This document shows positions 1-7,567 of a stretch of 64,000 nt of DNA, in pieces; the first letter of the stretch is position 1, and the number at the start of each line of letters is the position of its first letter. The notes below the pieces were generated by a model. The model ran no database searches. It was not told the origin of the DNA and saw nothing but the letters and a program-made list of their open reading frames with translations. The position numbers and the translations under genes are program-made. The DNA comes from Bacteroidota bacterium (GTDB taxonomy: Bacteria; Bacteroidota; Bacteroidia; Chitinophagales; Chitinophagaceae): the NCBI GenBank assembly GCA_025363385.1, contig JANYEA010000123.1, forward strand, positions 1-64,000. The letters run 5' to 3'.

Positions 1-24
1 GTCTGAAACCTTTTCGAAAACTCT

Positions 25-326
25 ATGGCGTTTATTCCCTTAAACATAACTAAATTATTTAGACACAAAATACTAAATATATTAGTCATTACAAAGCCTT
101 TATTTTATCTTCGAGAATTAAATACCTAATCCTATTAATTATTATAGCAGGAAATATCGGTTTATTTAAAGGTCAAAATAAATATTATGCATTGCCAATA
201 TTTTTTCTTTTAATTGGTGCTCATATTATTTTATCCATTAAATATAAATTAGCGGATAGATGGCTTTTCTTTATTTATTTGAGTATAGCATTTGTTTTAA
301 TAATGCTTAGATTATTTATTTTGTAA
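25..326 (+). pseudogene. frameshifted small membrane-protein gene (tentative)
   Basis: An ATG at 25 opens frame 1 (MAFIPLNITKLF...) and stops at 127-129. A second open frame, running from 63 to the TAA at 324-326, has no early ATG but encodes three very hydrophobic stretches (YLILLIIIAGNIGLF, YYALPIFFLLIGAHIIL, and a final WLFFIYLSIAFVLIML). The two frames overlap between 63 and 126, so a single one-base indel there would join them into a protein of about 100 residues with three membrane spans. I read this as a recently broken gene or a sequencing error; a non-ATG start for the second frame is the alternative. The family is not recognised and the ORF track does not list it. Confidence 0.35.
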
Positions 327-340
327 GTTTAATATGACTG

Positions 341-388
341 AAAATAATGTATTACCCTAGGCTGAAGCCTAGGGTAATACATTATTTT
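341..388. repeat. perfect 22-bp inverted repeat with 4-nt loop
   Basis: Arms 341-362 and 367-388 are exact reverse complements around the loop TGAA. The core of each arm reads TACCCTAGGC / GCCTAGGGTA. The hairpin follows the stop of the broken membrane gene by 14 nt, so it could act as a terminator. However, it lacks a T-run, and two further palindromes follow within 140 bp, which looks more like a REP-type dispersed element. Confidence 0.75.
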
Positions 389-399
389 GCAAATCGTGC

Positions 400-473
400 T
401 TTAGCCCATAGGCTGAGTTATTAACTTAATTATGGTAGAATTAAATTGGAGCAAACACAACGTATGGGCTAAA
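400..473. repeat. inverted repeat, 11-bp arms
   Basis: TTTAGCCCATA at 400-410 is the reverse complement of TATGGGCTAAA at 463-473, with 52 nt between the arms. It is the second palindrome of the cluster that fills this intergenic space. The long spacer could itself fold or could be the body of a composite element. No ORF lies inside. Confidence 0.5.
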
Positions 474-494
474 TCCCAAATTCTTTTGAACTCT

Positions 495-522
495 TTAACC
501 CCAGCTTAGAAGCTGAGGTTAA
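495..522. repeat. near-perfect 13-bp hairpin
   Basis: TTAACCCCAGCTT (495-507) pairs with AAGCTGAGGTTAA (510-522) with one mismatch and a 2-nt loop. It lies just beyond the stop codon of the minus-strand DinB-like gene, so it may terminate that gene. Its shape and company also fit a REP-like element. Confidence 0.55.
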
Positions 523-538
523 TTTCACTTACAACTCC

Positions 539-1024
539 TCACTTTTTATTTTTACTTTTTTGAACATCCCAAATGATCTCCAAATGATGCCTTGAGTGTA
601 TCGCCAAAAATTTAATCATTTGTTTGAACTTAAGGTTACCCAAACCTGGATGTTTGAAAAACAGTTTCGGATCCATACGATGTAGTTCTGCAAGTTTGTT
701 TTTTGCAGTAGTAATAAGTTCTGATAAACTTTCTATTGTATAATCATCTTTAGGAATTACAGATTTTGGAGCTTTCGCAACCCCTCTGGGAATTTTATTT
801 TTAGTGAATACTACAAGTCTTTTTAAATTAAACGACCAGGTATAATCTTTAGGATCTGATTTTGAAGTGGTATCTATAATACCAATAAAAACAAGTAGCG
901 AATGGTTGATATGCCATCCAATATTTGATGAAGAAATAGAAGGATTTATTTTTTCAAAATCTGGTATAGTTTCTTCCATCTGAGTTAAGATCTTTTCTAA
1001 AGCTGAAGTGTTGATAGCATTCAT
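539..1024 (-). CDS. DinB-like / DUF1569 family protein
   Basis: A protein of 161 residues with the layout of the DinB/YfiT-like four-helix family (DUF1569 branch). An early GWHINH stretch carries H38 and H41. A conserved central HPGLGNL motif follows, and a C-terminal IHSRHHLEII helix supplies H143, H146 and H147. In this superfamily such histidines bind a divalent metal, and some members are thiol-dependent transferases. The substrate of this one cannot be told from sequence. It stands alone, divergent from the acyltransferase gene. A second member of the same family lies at 48909-49361 and has a similar plan. Function inferred from family only. Confidence 0.7.
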   Translation of the reverse strand: MNAINTSALEKILTQMEETIPDFEKINPSISSSNIGWHINHSLLVFIGIIDTTSKSDPKDYTWSFNLKRLVVFTKNKIPRGVAKAPKSVIPKDDYTIESLSELITTAKNKLAELHRMDPKLFFKHPGLGNLKFKQMIKFLAIHSRHHLEIIWDVQKSKNKK

Positions 1025-1133
1025 AAAATAGTTTTAATGGAACAAGGAATACACGGATATAAAGGACTTACAAGGTTTTTAAATATAAGTACTAAATCCT
1101 TTTAAATCCTTTTCTTTGTGCCAAAATAAAACG

Positions 1134-1700
1134 ATGCGCAAGGTATTTGTGTGGTTATTTAAGTGGAAGGGTTGGAAGATGGATGTAAATCTTCCCACTA
1201 ATTTCGATCGATGTGTAGTGATTGCAGCTCCGCATACATCTAACTGGGATTTTTTATATAGTCTCGCTGTTTTTTTTCATTTCAAATTACCCGTTAGATA
1301 TTTAGCAAAGAAGGAATTATTCAGATGGCCAATCAAAGGCATCATGGAAAGAACAGGTGGTATGCCTGTTTATCGCTATTCAAAAAATAATTTGGTAGAT
1401 GATATGATTCAGTTGTTTGCAAACAATGAGCAACTAATGCTAGCTATTCCGGCAGAAGGTACCAGGAGCAGGGTGAAAAAATGGAAAACGGGCTTTTACC
1501 ATGTTGCGTTGGGTGCTAAAGTTCCAATTTTACTGGGTTATCTTGATTATAAGAATAAAATAGCAGGATTTGGACCGTTAATCAATTTAACGGGTGATCC
1601 AATTAAAGATGCTGAACAAATCAAGAATTTTTATAGAAGTATTGCAGGAAAATTTCCGGAAAAATTTAATATAGAGGGACTGGTTCTTACAGCTAATTAG
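1134..1700 (+). CDS. 1-acyl-glycerol-3-phosphate acyltransferase family protein (PlsC-like)
   Basis: The ORF-track frame begins at a TTG (1116). I prefer the ATG at 1134, giving 188 residues that open MRKVFVWLFKW. It has the lysophospholipid acyltransferase signature: the HX4D catalytic box in APHTSNWDF near the N-terminus, and the glycerophosphate-binding EGTRSR box (PAEGTRSR) about 75 residues later. The family transfers an acyl chain to lysophosphatidate or a related lipid at the inner membrane. Its length is short, as in the small PlsC-like members of Bacteroidota, so the exact acceptor is open. The 3' end overlaps the convergent receiver gene by 8 bp. Confidence 0.85.
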   Translation: MRKVFVWLFKWKGWKMDVNLPTNFDRCVVIAAPHTSNWDFLYSLAVFFHFKLPVRYLAKKELFRWPIKGIMERTGGMPVYRYSKNNLVDDMIQLFANNEQLMLAIPAEGTRSRVKKWKTGFYHVALGAKVPILLGYLDYKNKIAGFGPLINLTGDPIKDAEQIKNFYRSIAGKFPEKFNIEGLVLTAN

Positions 1701-2088
1701 CCGCTTCTGTAATCATTTCGATCATGGCGGTTTTGTTGATGGGTTTTTCTACAAATCCGTATACATATTCATGGATCCAATCTTTATCAAAGTCCAATGC
1801 ACTACTACCACTCAAAACAATCGTCTTAATATTTTTATACTTTTCTGGATTTGCAGACATCAACTGGATAACTTCATAACCATCTAAATCTGGCATGTGT
1901 AAATCAAGCAAAAGGATAATTGGCTTGCCTTTGAAGCGTTCGAATAGTTCCAGTAAATCTTGACCATTAGCAGCTTCTACAATGGGCAAATGCAATTCCC
2001 GGAAATGAATATTTAATAGCAATCGATGAATGGGATCATCATCCGCTATAATCAAAGTATATTCTAATAATCTTTCCAAATTGTCCAT
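1693..2088 (-). CDS. single-domain response regulator receiver (CheY-like)
   Basis: 131 residues, wholly a receiver domain. The acidic pocket is in IIADDDP (residues 14-18), the phospho-acceptor is D62 in LLLDLHMPD, the switch serine is S93 in VLSGSSA and the conserved lysine is K115 in VEKPI. There is no output domain, so it must act by protein contact or as a phosphate relay. It lies 53 bp downstream of the receiver-AraC gene on the same strand and probably belongs to the same signalling unit. No Hpt protein is visible nearby. Partner kinase inferred from context, not shown. Confidence 0.9.
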   Translation of the reverse strand: MDNLERLLEYTLIIADDDPIHRLLLNIHFRELHLPIVEAANGQDLLELFERFKGKPIILLLDLHMPDLDGYEVIQLMSANPEKYKNIKTIVLSGSSALDFDKDWIHEYVYGFVEKPINKTAMIEMITEAAN

Positions 2089-2141
2089 ATCGCTTCTTAG
2101 GGGAAACGAAAATAACTTAAAATAACAATTTTTACTAATTT

Positions 2142-2900
2142 CTATTTCTTCCGCCTGGTAGAGGGAGAAAAACCGTATAAGGCCTTATAACATTTAGTAA
2201 AATAGGAAACAGAATTGAAACCCATAGTCATTGAGATCTCTTTAATAGGCAAATCTGTACTAGACAATAATAAATTGGCCTTTTCCAGTCTTCTATTCAG
2301 GATGTAACGATTAGGGGGCATTTTATAGGCTTTCTTCACAATTCTCTCGAATGTGCTTACGCTCAGGTTAAGACGTTGTGATATTTCATGTATAGAAAGA
2401 TCTGCGTCTTTTAGTAAGATCTCTTCGATAATTTTTTCAAATTCCTGTAATTGATTATTTGCAAAACCGGGATCGATATGACTACTAAGCTCCGTTTTGA
2501 TGACTTTATTTTGAATGGCAGTTCTCAATTTGATTAAACTCTCCAATTTCAAATGCAGCATTTTAACATTAAATGGCTTTACGATATAATCGTTAGCACC
2601 TAATGACAAACCAGTTTGAATTTGAGACTCTTGTCCGTAAGCAGAGATAAATATGACTGGTGTATCTAAAAATCTGTCGTCTTGTTTTAATAAACGCAAT
2701 ACGGAAAATCCATCCATAAAACCACTAAGCATAATGTCTAGGATAACCACTTTGGGTTGATGCCTTTCTACTAAAGCCAACACAGATTCTCCATTATTAG
2801 TTGAAGCAATATTATAGTATGGCTCCAATAGTTCAATAAGAGTTGACCTTAATTTTTCGTCATCTTCGACAATTAAAATATTGTTTTTTTCCAAATTCAT
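2142..2900 (-). CDS. response regulator with AraC-family DNA-binding domain
   Basis: 252 residues. The N-terminal receiver spans about 6-125 (acidic pair in VEDDE, phospho-acceptor D55 in VILDIML, switch serine in FISAYG, K108 in YIVKPF). A C-terminal AraC-type double helix-turn-helix spans about 155-250 and ends in the typical pattern ISMTMGFNSVSYFTKCYK...FSPS. The arrangement is that of the output half of Bacteroidota hybrid regulators but as a separate protein. It follows the receiver-kinase gene by only 10 bp, which implies co-transcription and a cognate pair. Target genes are unknown; the divergent PAS kinase and the region itself are candidates for autoregulation. Confidence 0.92.
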   Translation of the reverse strand: MNLEKNNILIVEDDEKLRSTLIELLEPYYNIASTNNGESVLALVERHQPKVVILDIMLSGFMDGFSVLRLLKQDDRFLDTPVIFISAYGQESQIQTGLSLGANDYIVKPFNVKMLHLKLESLIKLRTAIQNKVIKTELSSHIDPGFANNQLQEFEKIIEEILLKDADLSIHEISQRLNLSVSTFERIVKKAYKMPPNRYILNRRLEKANLLLSSTDLPIKEISMTMGFNSVSYFTKCYKALYGFSPSTRRKK

Positions 2901-2910
2901 AATGTTCGTA

Positions 2911-4023
2911 TTATTCGTTTATGGGTATACTAACTTTAGTAACAATACCAGTTGGTTTATTGTTCAAAAATTCAACTTCGCCTTTCACCAGCGCAGCTAT
3001 CGATTTAGAAATATTAATCCCGATCCCTAAGCCTTGCTGTTCAAACTCCTTTTTACCAAATTGGGTAAAGGGTTTATATTCTGTTAATTCACTAGCACAG
3101 GAACGATTGCCATTATCTTCAATTGAAACCACACATTTTAAGTCTTCGGAACAAACAGAAACACGTACATGATCTCCAGTATGGGAGAATTTGAAAGCGT
3201 TATCAATTAATTCTGAAAAACATGCTTTGATCAATTCGGGGGAGAGATGAATTAATGGTTTAAATTTAAGTTGTAAAGTTAAATCATTTATTCGATGATA
3301 TTTTTTGGCTATTTCAAGAGCAATTTGCCCTACATTACTACTTAATTCTGTTCTGCTTTCTCCCTGATGTGATTGATTTACAGGATTTTGCATTTGATGC
3401 CAGGTAGTAACTTTCGTTAAAAGGCTGACGATTCTTTTTGCGCCGAATTCGATATAGTTAAGATATTCTTCTAAAAGATCCTTCTCGATAGTATCAATTT
3501 TTGATTTAATCAAATCTAAAAAGCCGATAATAGCTGTAAGGGGATTCTTAAATTCATGCATAGTAATCAGACCAATAGCTTGCTCTAACTTTTCTACACG
3601 CTTTAATTCTGGAGACAGTATTTGAGTTTTTCTTAAAAGTCTTGTTTCAATAACATGTATTACTTCATTACCGCGAACTGGCTTCACTAAATAATCATCC
3701 GCACCTTGAAGCATACCCGCCCTTATATCTGAATATTCCGATTTTGCAGTGAGGAATATAAAAGGAGTATTTCCGTTTACAGTTTCCCTGAATTGCTTGA
3801 AAAAGGTAAAACCATCCATTCTGGGCATCATGATATCACATAAAATAATATCAGGATTGAATTCCTTGCATTTTTCCAGAGCCTGAAAACCATCCATAGC
3901 CACAGCAATCTCAAATTCATGTAATTCAAGAATCTCCTGCAGTATTTCCACTAATTTAGGCTCGTCATCAACTAACAACACTTTTGTTTTGCTCACAAAT
4001 AAATTGAATTTATTTTTCGCCAC
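2911..4023 (-). CDS. hybrid receiver-histidine kinase
   Basis: 370 residues with an N-terminal receiver (about 14-130: VLLVDDEP, phospho-acceptor D63 in LCDIMMP, K114 in YLVKPV). A short linker leads to a HisKA helix with H156 in HEFKNPLTA and a HATPase_c domain containing the N-box DNAFKF, the G1 box EDNG and the G2 region GLGIGI. There is no transmembrane segment or PAS domain. It is therefore a cytoplasmic kinase whose input is probably phosphorylation of its own receiver. It is first in a minus-strand unit with the receiver-AraC and lone-receiver genes. It is divergent from the PAS kinase across 251 bp of AT-rich sequence in which I see no clear promoter box. Confidence 0.9.
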   Translation of the reverse strand: MAKNKFNLFVSKTKVLLVDDEPKLVEILQEILELHEFEIAVAMDGFQALEKCKEFNPDIILCDIMMPRMDGFTFFKQFRETVNGNTPFIFLTAKSEYSDIRAGMLQGADDYLVKPVRGNEVIHVIETRLLRKTQILSPELKRVEKLEQAIGLITMHEFKNPLTAIIGFLDLIKSKIDTIEKDLLEEYLNYIEFGAKRIVSLLTKVTTWHQMQNPVNQSHQGESRTELSSNVGQIALEIAKKYHRINDLTLQLKFKPLIHLSPELIKACFSELIDNAFKFSHTGDHVRVSVCSEDLKCVVSIEDNGNRSCASELTEYKPFTQFGKKEFEQQGLGIGINISKSIAALVKGEVEFLNNKPTGIVTKVSIPINE

Positions 4024-4274
4024 TTCGCATGGGGGGCTACCTTGCTTGGTTAAAAAGTAAAAATAGCTGCTTATTTAGTTTGTCAATCTAACTATACGGT
4101 CTATTATTATCATTTATTTAGCAATACAAAAGACAAATAAATATAAATTCGTTATATATTATCACTTATTCGTTATTGGCGATTTTAAATCAATATTTAA
4201 AGAGAATTTTACATAAGTTTCAACTAGTAGCAAAACCGCCATTTTTAAATTAAATACATTATATAATTTGCCTC

Positions 4275-6086
4275 ATGCATCAAAAGCTTGAAAAAGTTTT
4301 AGGACTCACAACACAACCCTTTGCAGTTTTTTCTGCAACTGGCACCCTACTTTTTCAAAACAAGGTTTTTGAATCGTTTTCTGAATTTCGGGTTGATGGA
4401 AAAGACTTAGATCGATCAAACTTTCTTTCACTAGCATTACAAAACTCTCAAGGATCTCCTATTGAAAAAACAATTCTGTTTCAAAGCAATGATAGATATT
4501 ATGAATTGACTGTTACTGTAGATGAAACAGATCAATCCATCTATTTAATTGGTAATGATATCACCGAATTTAAATTCCTTGAAAAAAGAATTGAAACCAT
4601 TGGCAACCAGTTATATATTATGGTTAACAATAGTGAGCACTGCTTATTGATGGAAGATGAAAATCGAAGGATTGTATTTACCAATCAAAAATTCATCGAC
4701 CTATTTGGGATTCCAGCATCACCTGAACAAATGATTGGAGCAGACTGCTCTGAATCAGCCGAACAGAGTAAATCCTTTTTCAAAAATCCAGATCATTTTG
4801 TTTCGAGAATCGATACTTTATTAAGAAATAGATTACAACACGAAAAAGAGATTTTAGAAACGGTAACTAATAAATTTCTGGAGCGCAATTATTATCCCAT
4901 TTTTATCAATAATAAATATAGCGGACATTTATGGTCGTATAAGGATATTACTTCTGAAATTGAGTTAAAAAAAAGGATTGAAGTACAACGGAATTTCTAC
5001 CAATCTATCTTAAATAATTTACCTGCGGATATTGCAGTATTTGATAAAAACCACACATATATATTTGTAAATAAATATGCTATTAAAAATCAGGAACTGC
5101 GTGAATGGATTATCGGAAAGAGAGATGAAGACTACGCAGCTTTTAGAAACAAGCCAAAAACATTAGTCGATATACGAAGAACCTACTTTAATGAAGCACT
5201 TGAAACAAAAAAAATAGTTTCCTGGGAAGACGAAATAAAAATTACGGAGAACGAAAGTAAATATGTACTGCGCAATTTTTATCCGATGGTTAATGATACT
5301 GGGGAGATAGAATTAGTTATTGGATATGGTATTGATATAACGAATAGAAAAAGAGTTGAAAAACAAATTATTGCTAACTTAGAGAAAGAAAAACAACTCA
5401 CTGAATCCAAATCAAATTTCATTACTACAGTTTCTCATGAGATTAGAACCCCTTTATCTATCATCAGTCTGAGTGCTGAAGCAATGGAAATGTATAGTGA
5501 AACATTACCAGAGCTTATAAAGAAAAAATTTGAAGGGAAATTAATTCAAATTGAATCTGAAGTAGAAAGATTAACCAATATCATTAGCGAAGTAATTACA
5601 ATAGAAAAAATAGAGTCCGGTGCTTTCTCATTAATAAAACAGGCTTTTGATTTTAAAGAATTTATCAAAACACTTGTAGATAGGCAATCAAACATACAAG
5701 AAGACGGTAGAAAAGCATCTCTGCGCATTAGTGGTAAAGAGCAATTAATTTCGGCTGATAAATTGAAACTAACCATTGCAATCGATAACATATTAGCAAA
5801 TGCGTTTAAATACTCCCCAAAAATGCCCGCTCCAAAAGTTGTCATTAAATACAACGCAAAAAACTTACAAATAAAAATATCCGACAATGGACTTGGGATA
5901 CCAGAGTATTATGTGCAAAAATTGTACAAATTGTTTGAGAGAGCAGAGAATGTGGCTAATATTAGAGGAACTGGTATTGGTTTATTTTTGGTAAAACAAA
6001 TCATTGAATTACACCACGGCACCATTGAATATACCCCCAATCCGGAGGGGGGAAGCCTGTTTACTATCAATTTGCCATATAAATAA
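4275..6086 (+). CDS. PAS-domain sensor histidine kinase
   Basis: 603 residues without membrane spans. Three PAS-like modules can be seen (about 1-100, 110-230 and 235-360); the last two end in the usual D(I)T helix and a coiled linker. Next comes a HisKA domain with H388 in VSHEIRTPLS, then HATPase_c with the N-box NILANAFKYS, G1 box SDNGLGIP and G2 box GTGIGLFLV. It should autophosphorylate at H388 in response to a ligand, redox state or partner sensed by the PAS domains. It lacks its own receiver, so the divergent receiver genes at 1693-4023 are the likely targets (inference from position). A hairpin follows immediately. Confidence 0.92.
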   Translation: MHQKLEKVLGLTTQPFAVFSATGTLLFQNKVFESFSEFRVDGKDLDRSNFLSLALQNSQGSPIEKTILFQSNDRYYELTVTVDETDQSIYLIGNDITEFKFLEKRIETIGNQLYIMVNNSEHCLLMEDENRRIVFTNQKFIDLFGIPASPEQMIGADCSESAEQSKSFFKNPDHFVSRIDTLLRNRLQHEKEILETVTNKFLERNYYPIFINNKYSGHLWSYKDITSEIELKKRIEVQRNFYQSILNNLPADIAVFDKNHTYIFVNKYAIKNQELREWIIGKRDEDYAAFRNKPKTLVDIRRTYFNEALETKKIVSWEDEIKITENESKYVLRNFYPMVNDTGEIELVIGYGIDITNRKRVEKQIIANLEKEKQLTESKSNFITTVSHEIRTPLSIISLSAEAMEMYSETLPELIKKKFEGKLIQIESEVERLTNIISEVITIEKIESGAFSLIKQAFDFKEFIKTLVDRQSNIQEDGRKASLRISGKEQLISADKLKLTIAIDNILANAFKYSPKMPAPKVVIKYNAKNLQIKISDNGLGIPEYYVQKLYKLFERAENVANIRGTGIGLFLVKQIIELHHGTIEYTPNPEGGSLFTINLPYK

Positions 6087-6087
6087 A

Positions 6088-6110
6088 AAGCCGCCAAAAA
6101 ATGGCGGCTT
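6088..6110. terminator. hairpin terminator after the PAS kinase
   Basis: AAGCCGCCA (6088-6096) pairs exactly with TGGCGGCTT (6102-6110) around a loop of five A. It starts two bases after the stop codon. There is no T-run on the plus side, but an A-rich stretch before it gives a T-rich tail on the minus strand. Confidence 0.65.
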
Positions 6111-6348
6111 ATAGCAAGCAAGCTTAGGTTTCCCAATAAATTGGTTTAGAGACTATTACAAGCAATCGTTAGTAGTTTGCTAAAATAATAGTTTCATTTT
6201 AACTAGCAAAGTGTATGTGTATTTTATACACGTTCATTAATTTACCATGAAAGCCTCTGAATTTTTGTGTAAAATTTAAGCGTGTTGGTTAAACAGAAAA
6301 CTAACATTATTTTATAAAAGAAGAATTTCTAATTCTAAGTTCATTTCT

Positions 6349-6356
6349 TAGGTTTG
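6349..6356 (+). promoter_or_regulatory. candidate -7 promoter box
   Basis: TAGGTTTG matches the Bacteroidota -7 consensus TAnnTTTG and ends 17 nt before the ATG of the outer-membrane protein gene. No convincing -33 TTG is seen at the usual distance, so the call is tentative. Confidence 0.4.
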
Positions 6357-6373
6357 TACAAAGTCCTGATCCC

Positions 6374-6970
6374 ATGCGAATTACCCTATTTATCCTTGCG
6401 GCATTCCTACATGTGAATTTCCTGTCGGCCCAAAATGCTGACACCAATTTGGATAAAGGGAAATTTAAAAAGGAAAACATTTTTTTGGGAACAGGGATAA
6501 ACCTGGGTATTGCTAATAAATCTTTCAATGTTGGTTTAAACCCAGAAATTGGTTATAGTATTACCAAATGGCTGGATGCCGGAATCACATTTAATCTAAA
6601 TTATTATTCTCAAAACCCTTACGATTTTAGCACTATCAAATATCAGAACCTTAGTTATGGGGCAGGAAGTTTTTTAAGAATCTGGCCTGTAAGTTTTTTC
6701 CATATACAGGTTCAGCCTGAATTTAACTGGATCAATTCCACACAAAAAAATATGGCCAATAACAACACCCTGAAATATAGTTATAGTGCTGGTAGCCTAT
6801 TAGTAGGAATTGGTTATGGATCTCGTTTTATTGGCAATCGATATAGCTATGTAACATTAATGATGGATGTATTACAAGATAAAAATTCACCTTATCGTGA
6901 TATCTACAATGATCCTATTCCAGTATTTAAAGCAGGCTTTGGGATGTTTCTTAAACCAAGCAAGAAATAA
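6374..6970 (+). CDS. predicted outer-membrane beta-barrel protein
   Basis: 198 residues beginning with a clean signal peptide (MRITLFILAAFLHVNFLSAQ). The rest alternates hydrophobic and polar residues in short stretches rich in Tyr, Asn, Gly and Phe, as in small outer-membrane barrels of Bacteroidota; repeated GxGxxxG-like turns occur (GTGINLGI, GIGYGSRF). The C-terminus ends in FGMFLKPSKK rather than an aromatic residue. No family is recognised. The 288-bp gap upstream holds the kinase terminator and a possible -7 box. It overlaps the convergent LOG gene by 20 bp. Function unknown. Confidence 0.7.
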   Translation: MRITLFILAAFLHVNFLSAQNADTNLDKGKFKKENIFLGTGINLGIANKSFNVGLNPEIGYSITKWLDAGITFNLNYYSQNPYDFSTIKYQNLSYGAGSFLRIWPVSFFHIQVQPEFNWINSTQKNMANNNTLKYSYSAGSLLVGIGYGSRFIGNRYSYVTLMMDVLQDKNSPYRDIYNDPIPVFKAGFGMFLKPSKK

Positions 6971-7490
6971 TTTCTTCAGGGCTTTTACAAACTATCAATC
7001 TTTCTTGCCAATTTTCGTATAAAAAACCTTGATGAAACATAGTTTCAATATGTGCAATCAAGTGTGTATAAAATCCATTCGAATTCAATAGTACTATCTT
7101 CTTATCATGAATATTCAGAGTATTCCAGGTAAGCATTTCAAACATTTCATCGAGTGTACCATTACCGCCAGGTAAAATCACTGCTGCATCACATAATTCA
7201 TACATCATTTTTTTTCGAATATGCATGTCTTTTACCACAATCAATTCCGTAATATTCTCATGCCCTGCTTCCCAGCCAATTAATATTTCAGGGATAATTC
7301 CAACTACCTTTCCACCACTACCCATCACAGCGTTTGCTACTGCTCCCATCAATCCTTTATTACCACCTCCATAAACCAGGCTAATATTATTTTCTGCCAT
7401 CATTTTTCCCAATTGGGTTGCATGATCCTCAAAAAGATGATCCATACCCGATTTCGAACCACAAAAAACCGCAAAGCTCTTAACTTTCAT
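6951..7490 (-). CDS. LOG family protein (TIGR00730)
   Basis: 179 residues with the signature of the lysine-decarboxylase-like LOG family: VYGGGNKGLMGAVA near the N-terminus, the MHIRKKMM stretch, and the PGGNGTLDEMFE active-site loop (PGGxGTxxE). Characterised members hydrolyse nucleoside 5'-monophosphates, releasing the base and ribose 5-phosphate; in plants this activates cytokinins. Calling it a lysine decarboxylase would be a known misannotation. Length fits the family. It is convergent with the outer-membrane protein gene and overlaps it by 20 bp. The promoter region contains TAAATTTA four bases before the ATG. Confidence 0.88.
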   Translation of the reverse strand: MKVKSFAVFCGSKSGMDHLFEDHATQLGKMMAENNISLVYGGGNKGLMGAVANAVMGSGGKVVGIIPEILIGWEAGHENITELIVVKDMHIRKKMMYELCDAAVILPGGNGTLDEMFEMLTWNTLNIHDKKIVLLNSNGFYTHLIAHIETMFHQGFLYENWQERLIVCKSPEEIISCLV

Positions 7491-7567
7491 ACCCCTAAAT
7501 TTACAACTGAAAATTAGCTGAATTATTTTTACTAGTTTTCAATTTCTTTACAGTTAACTATTACTTT

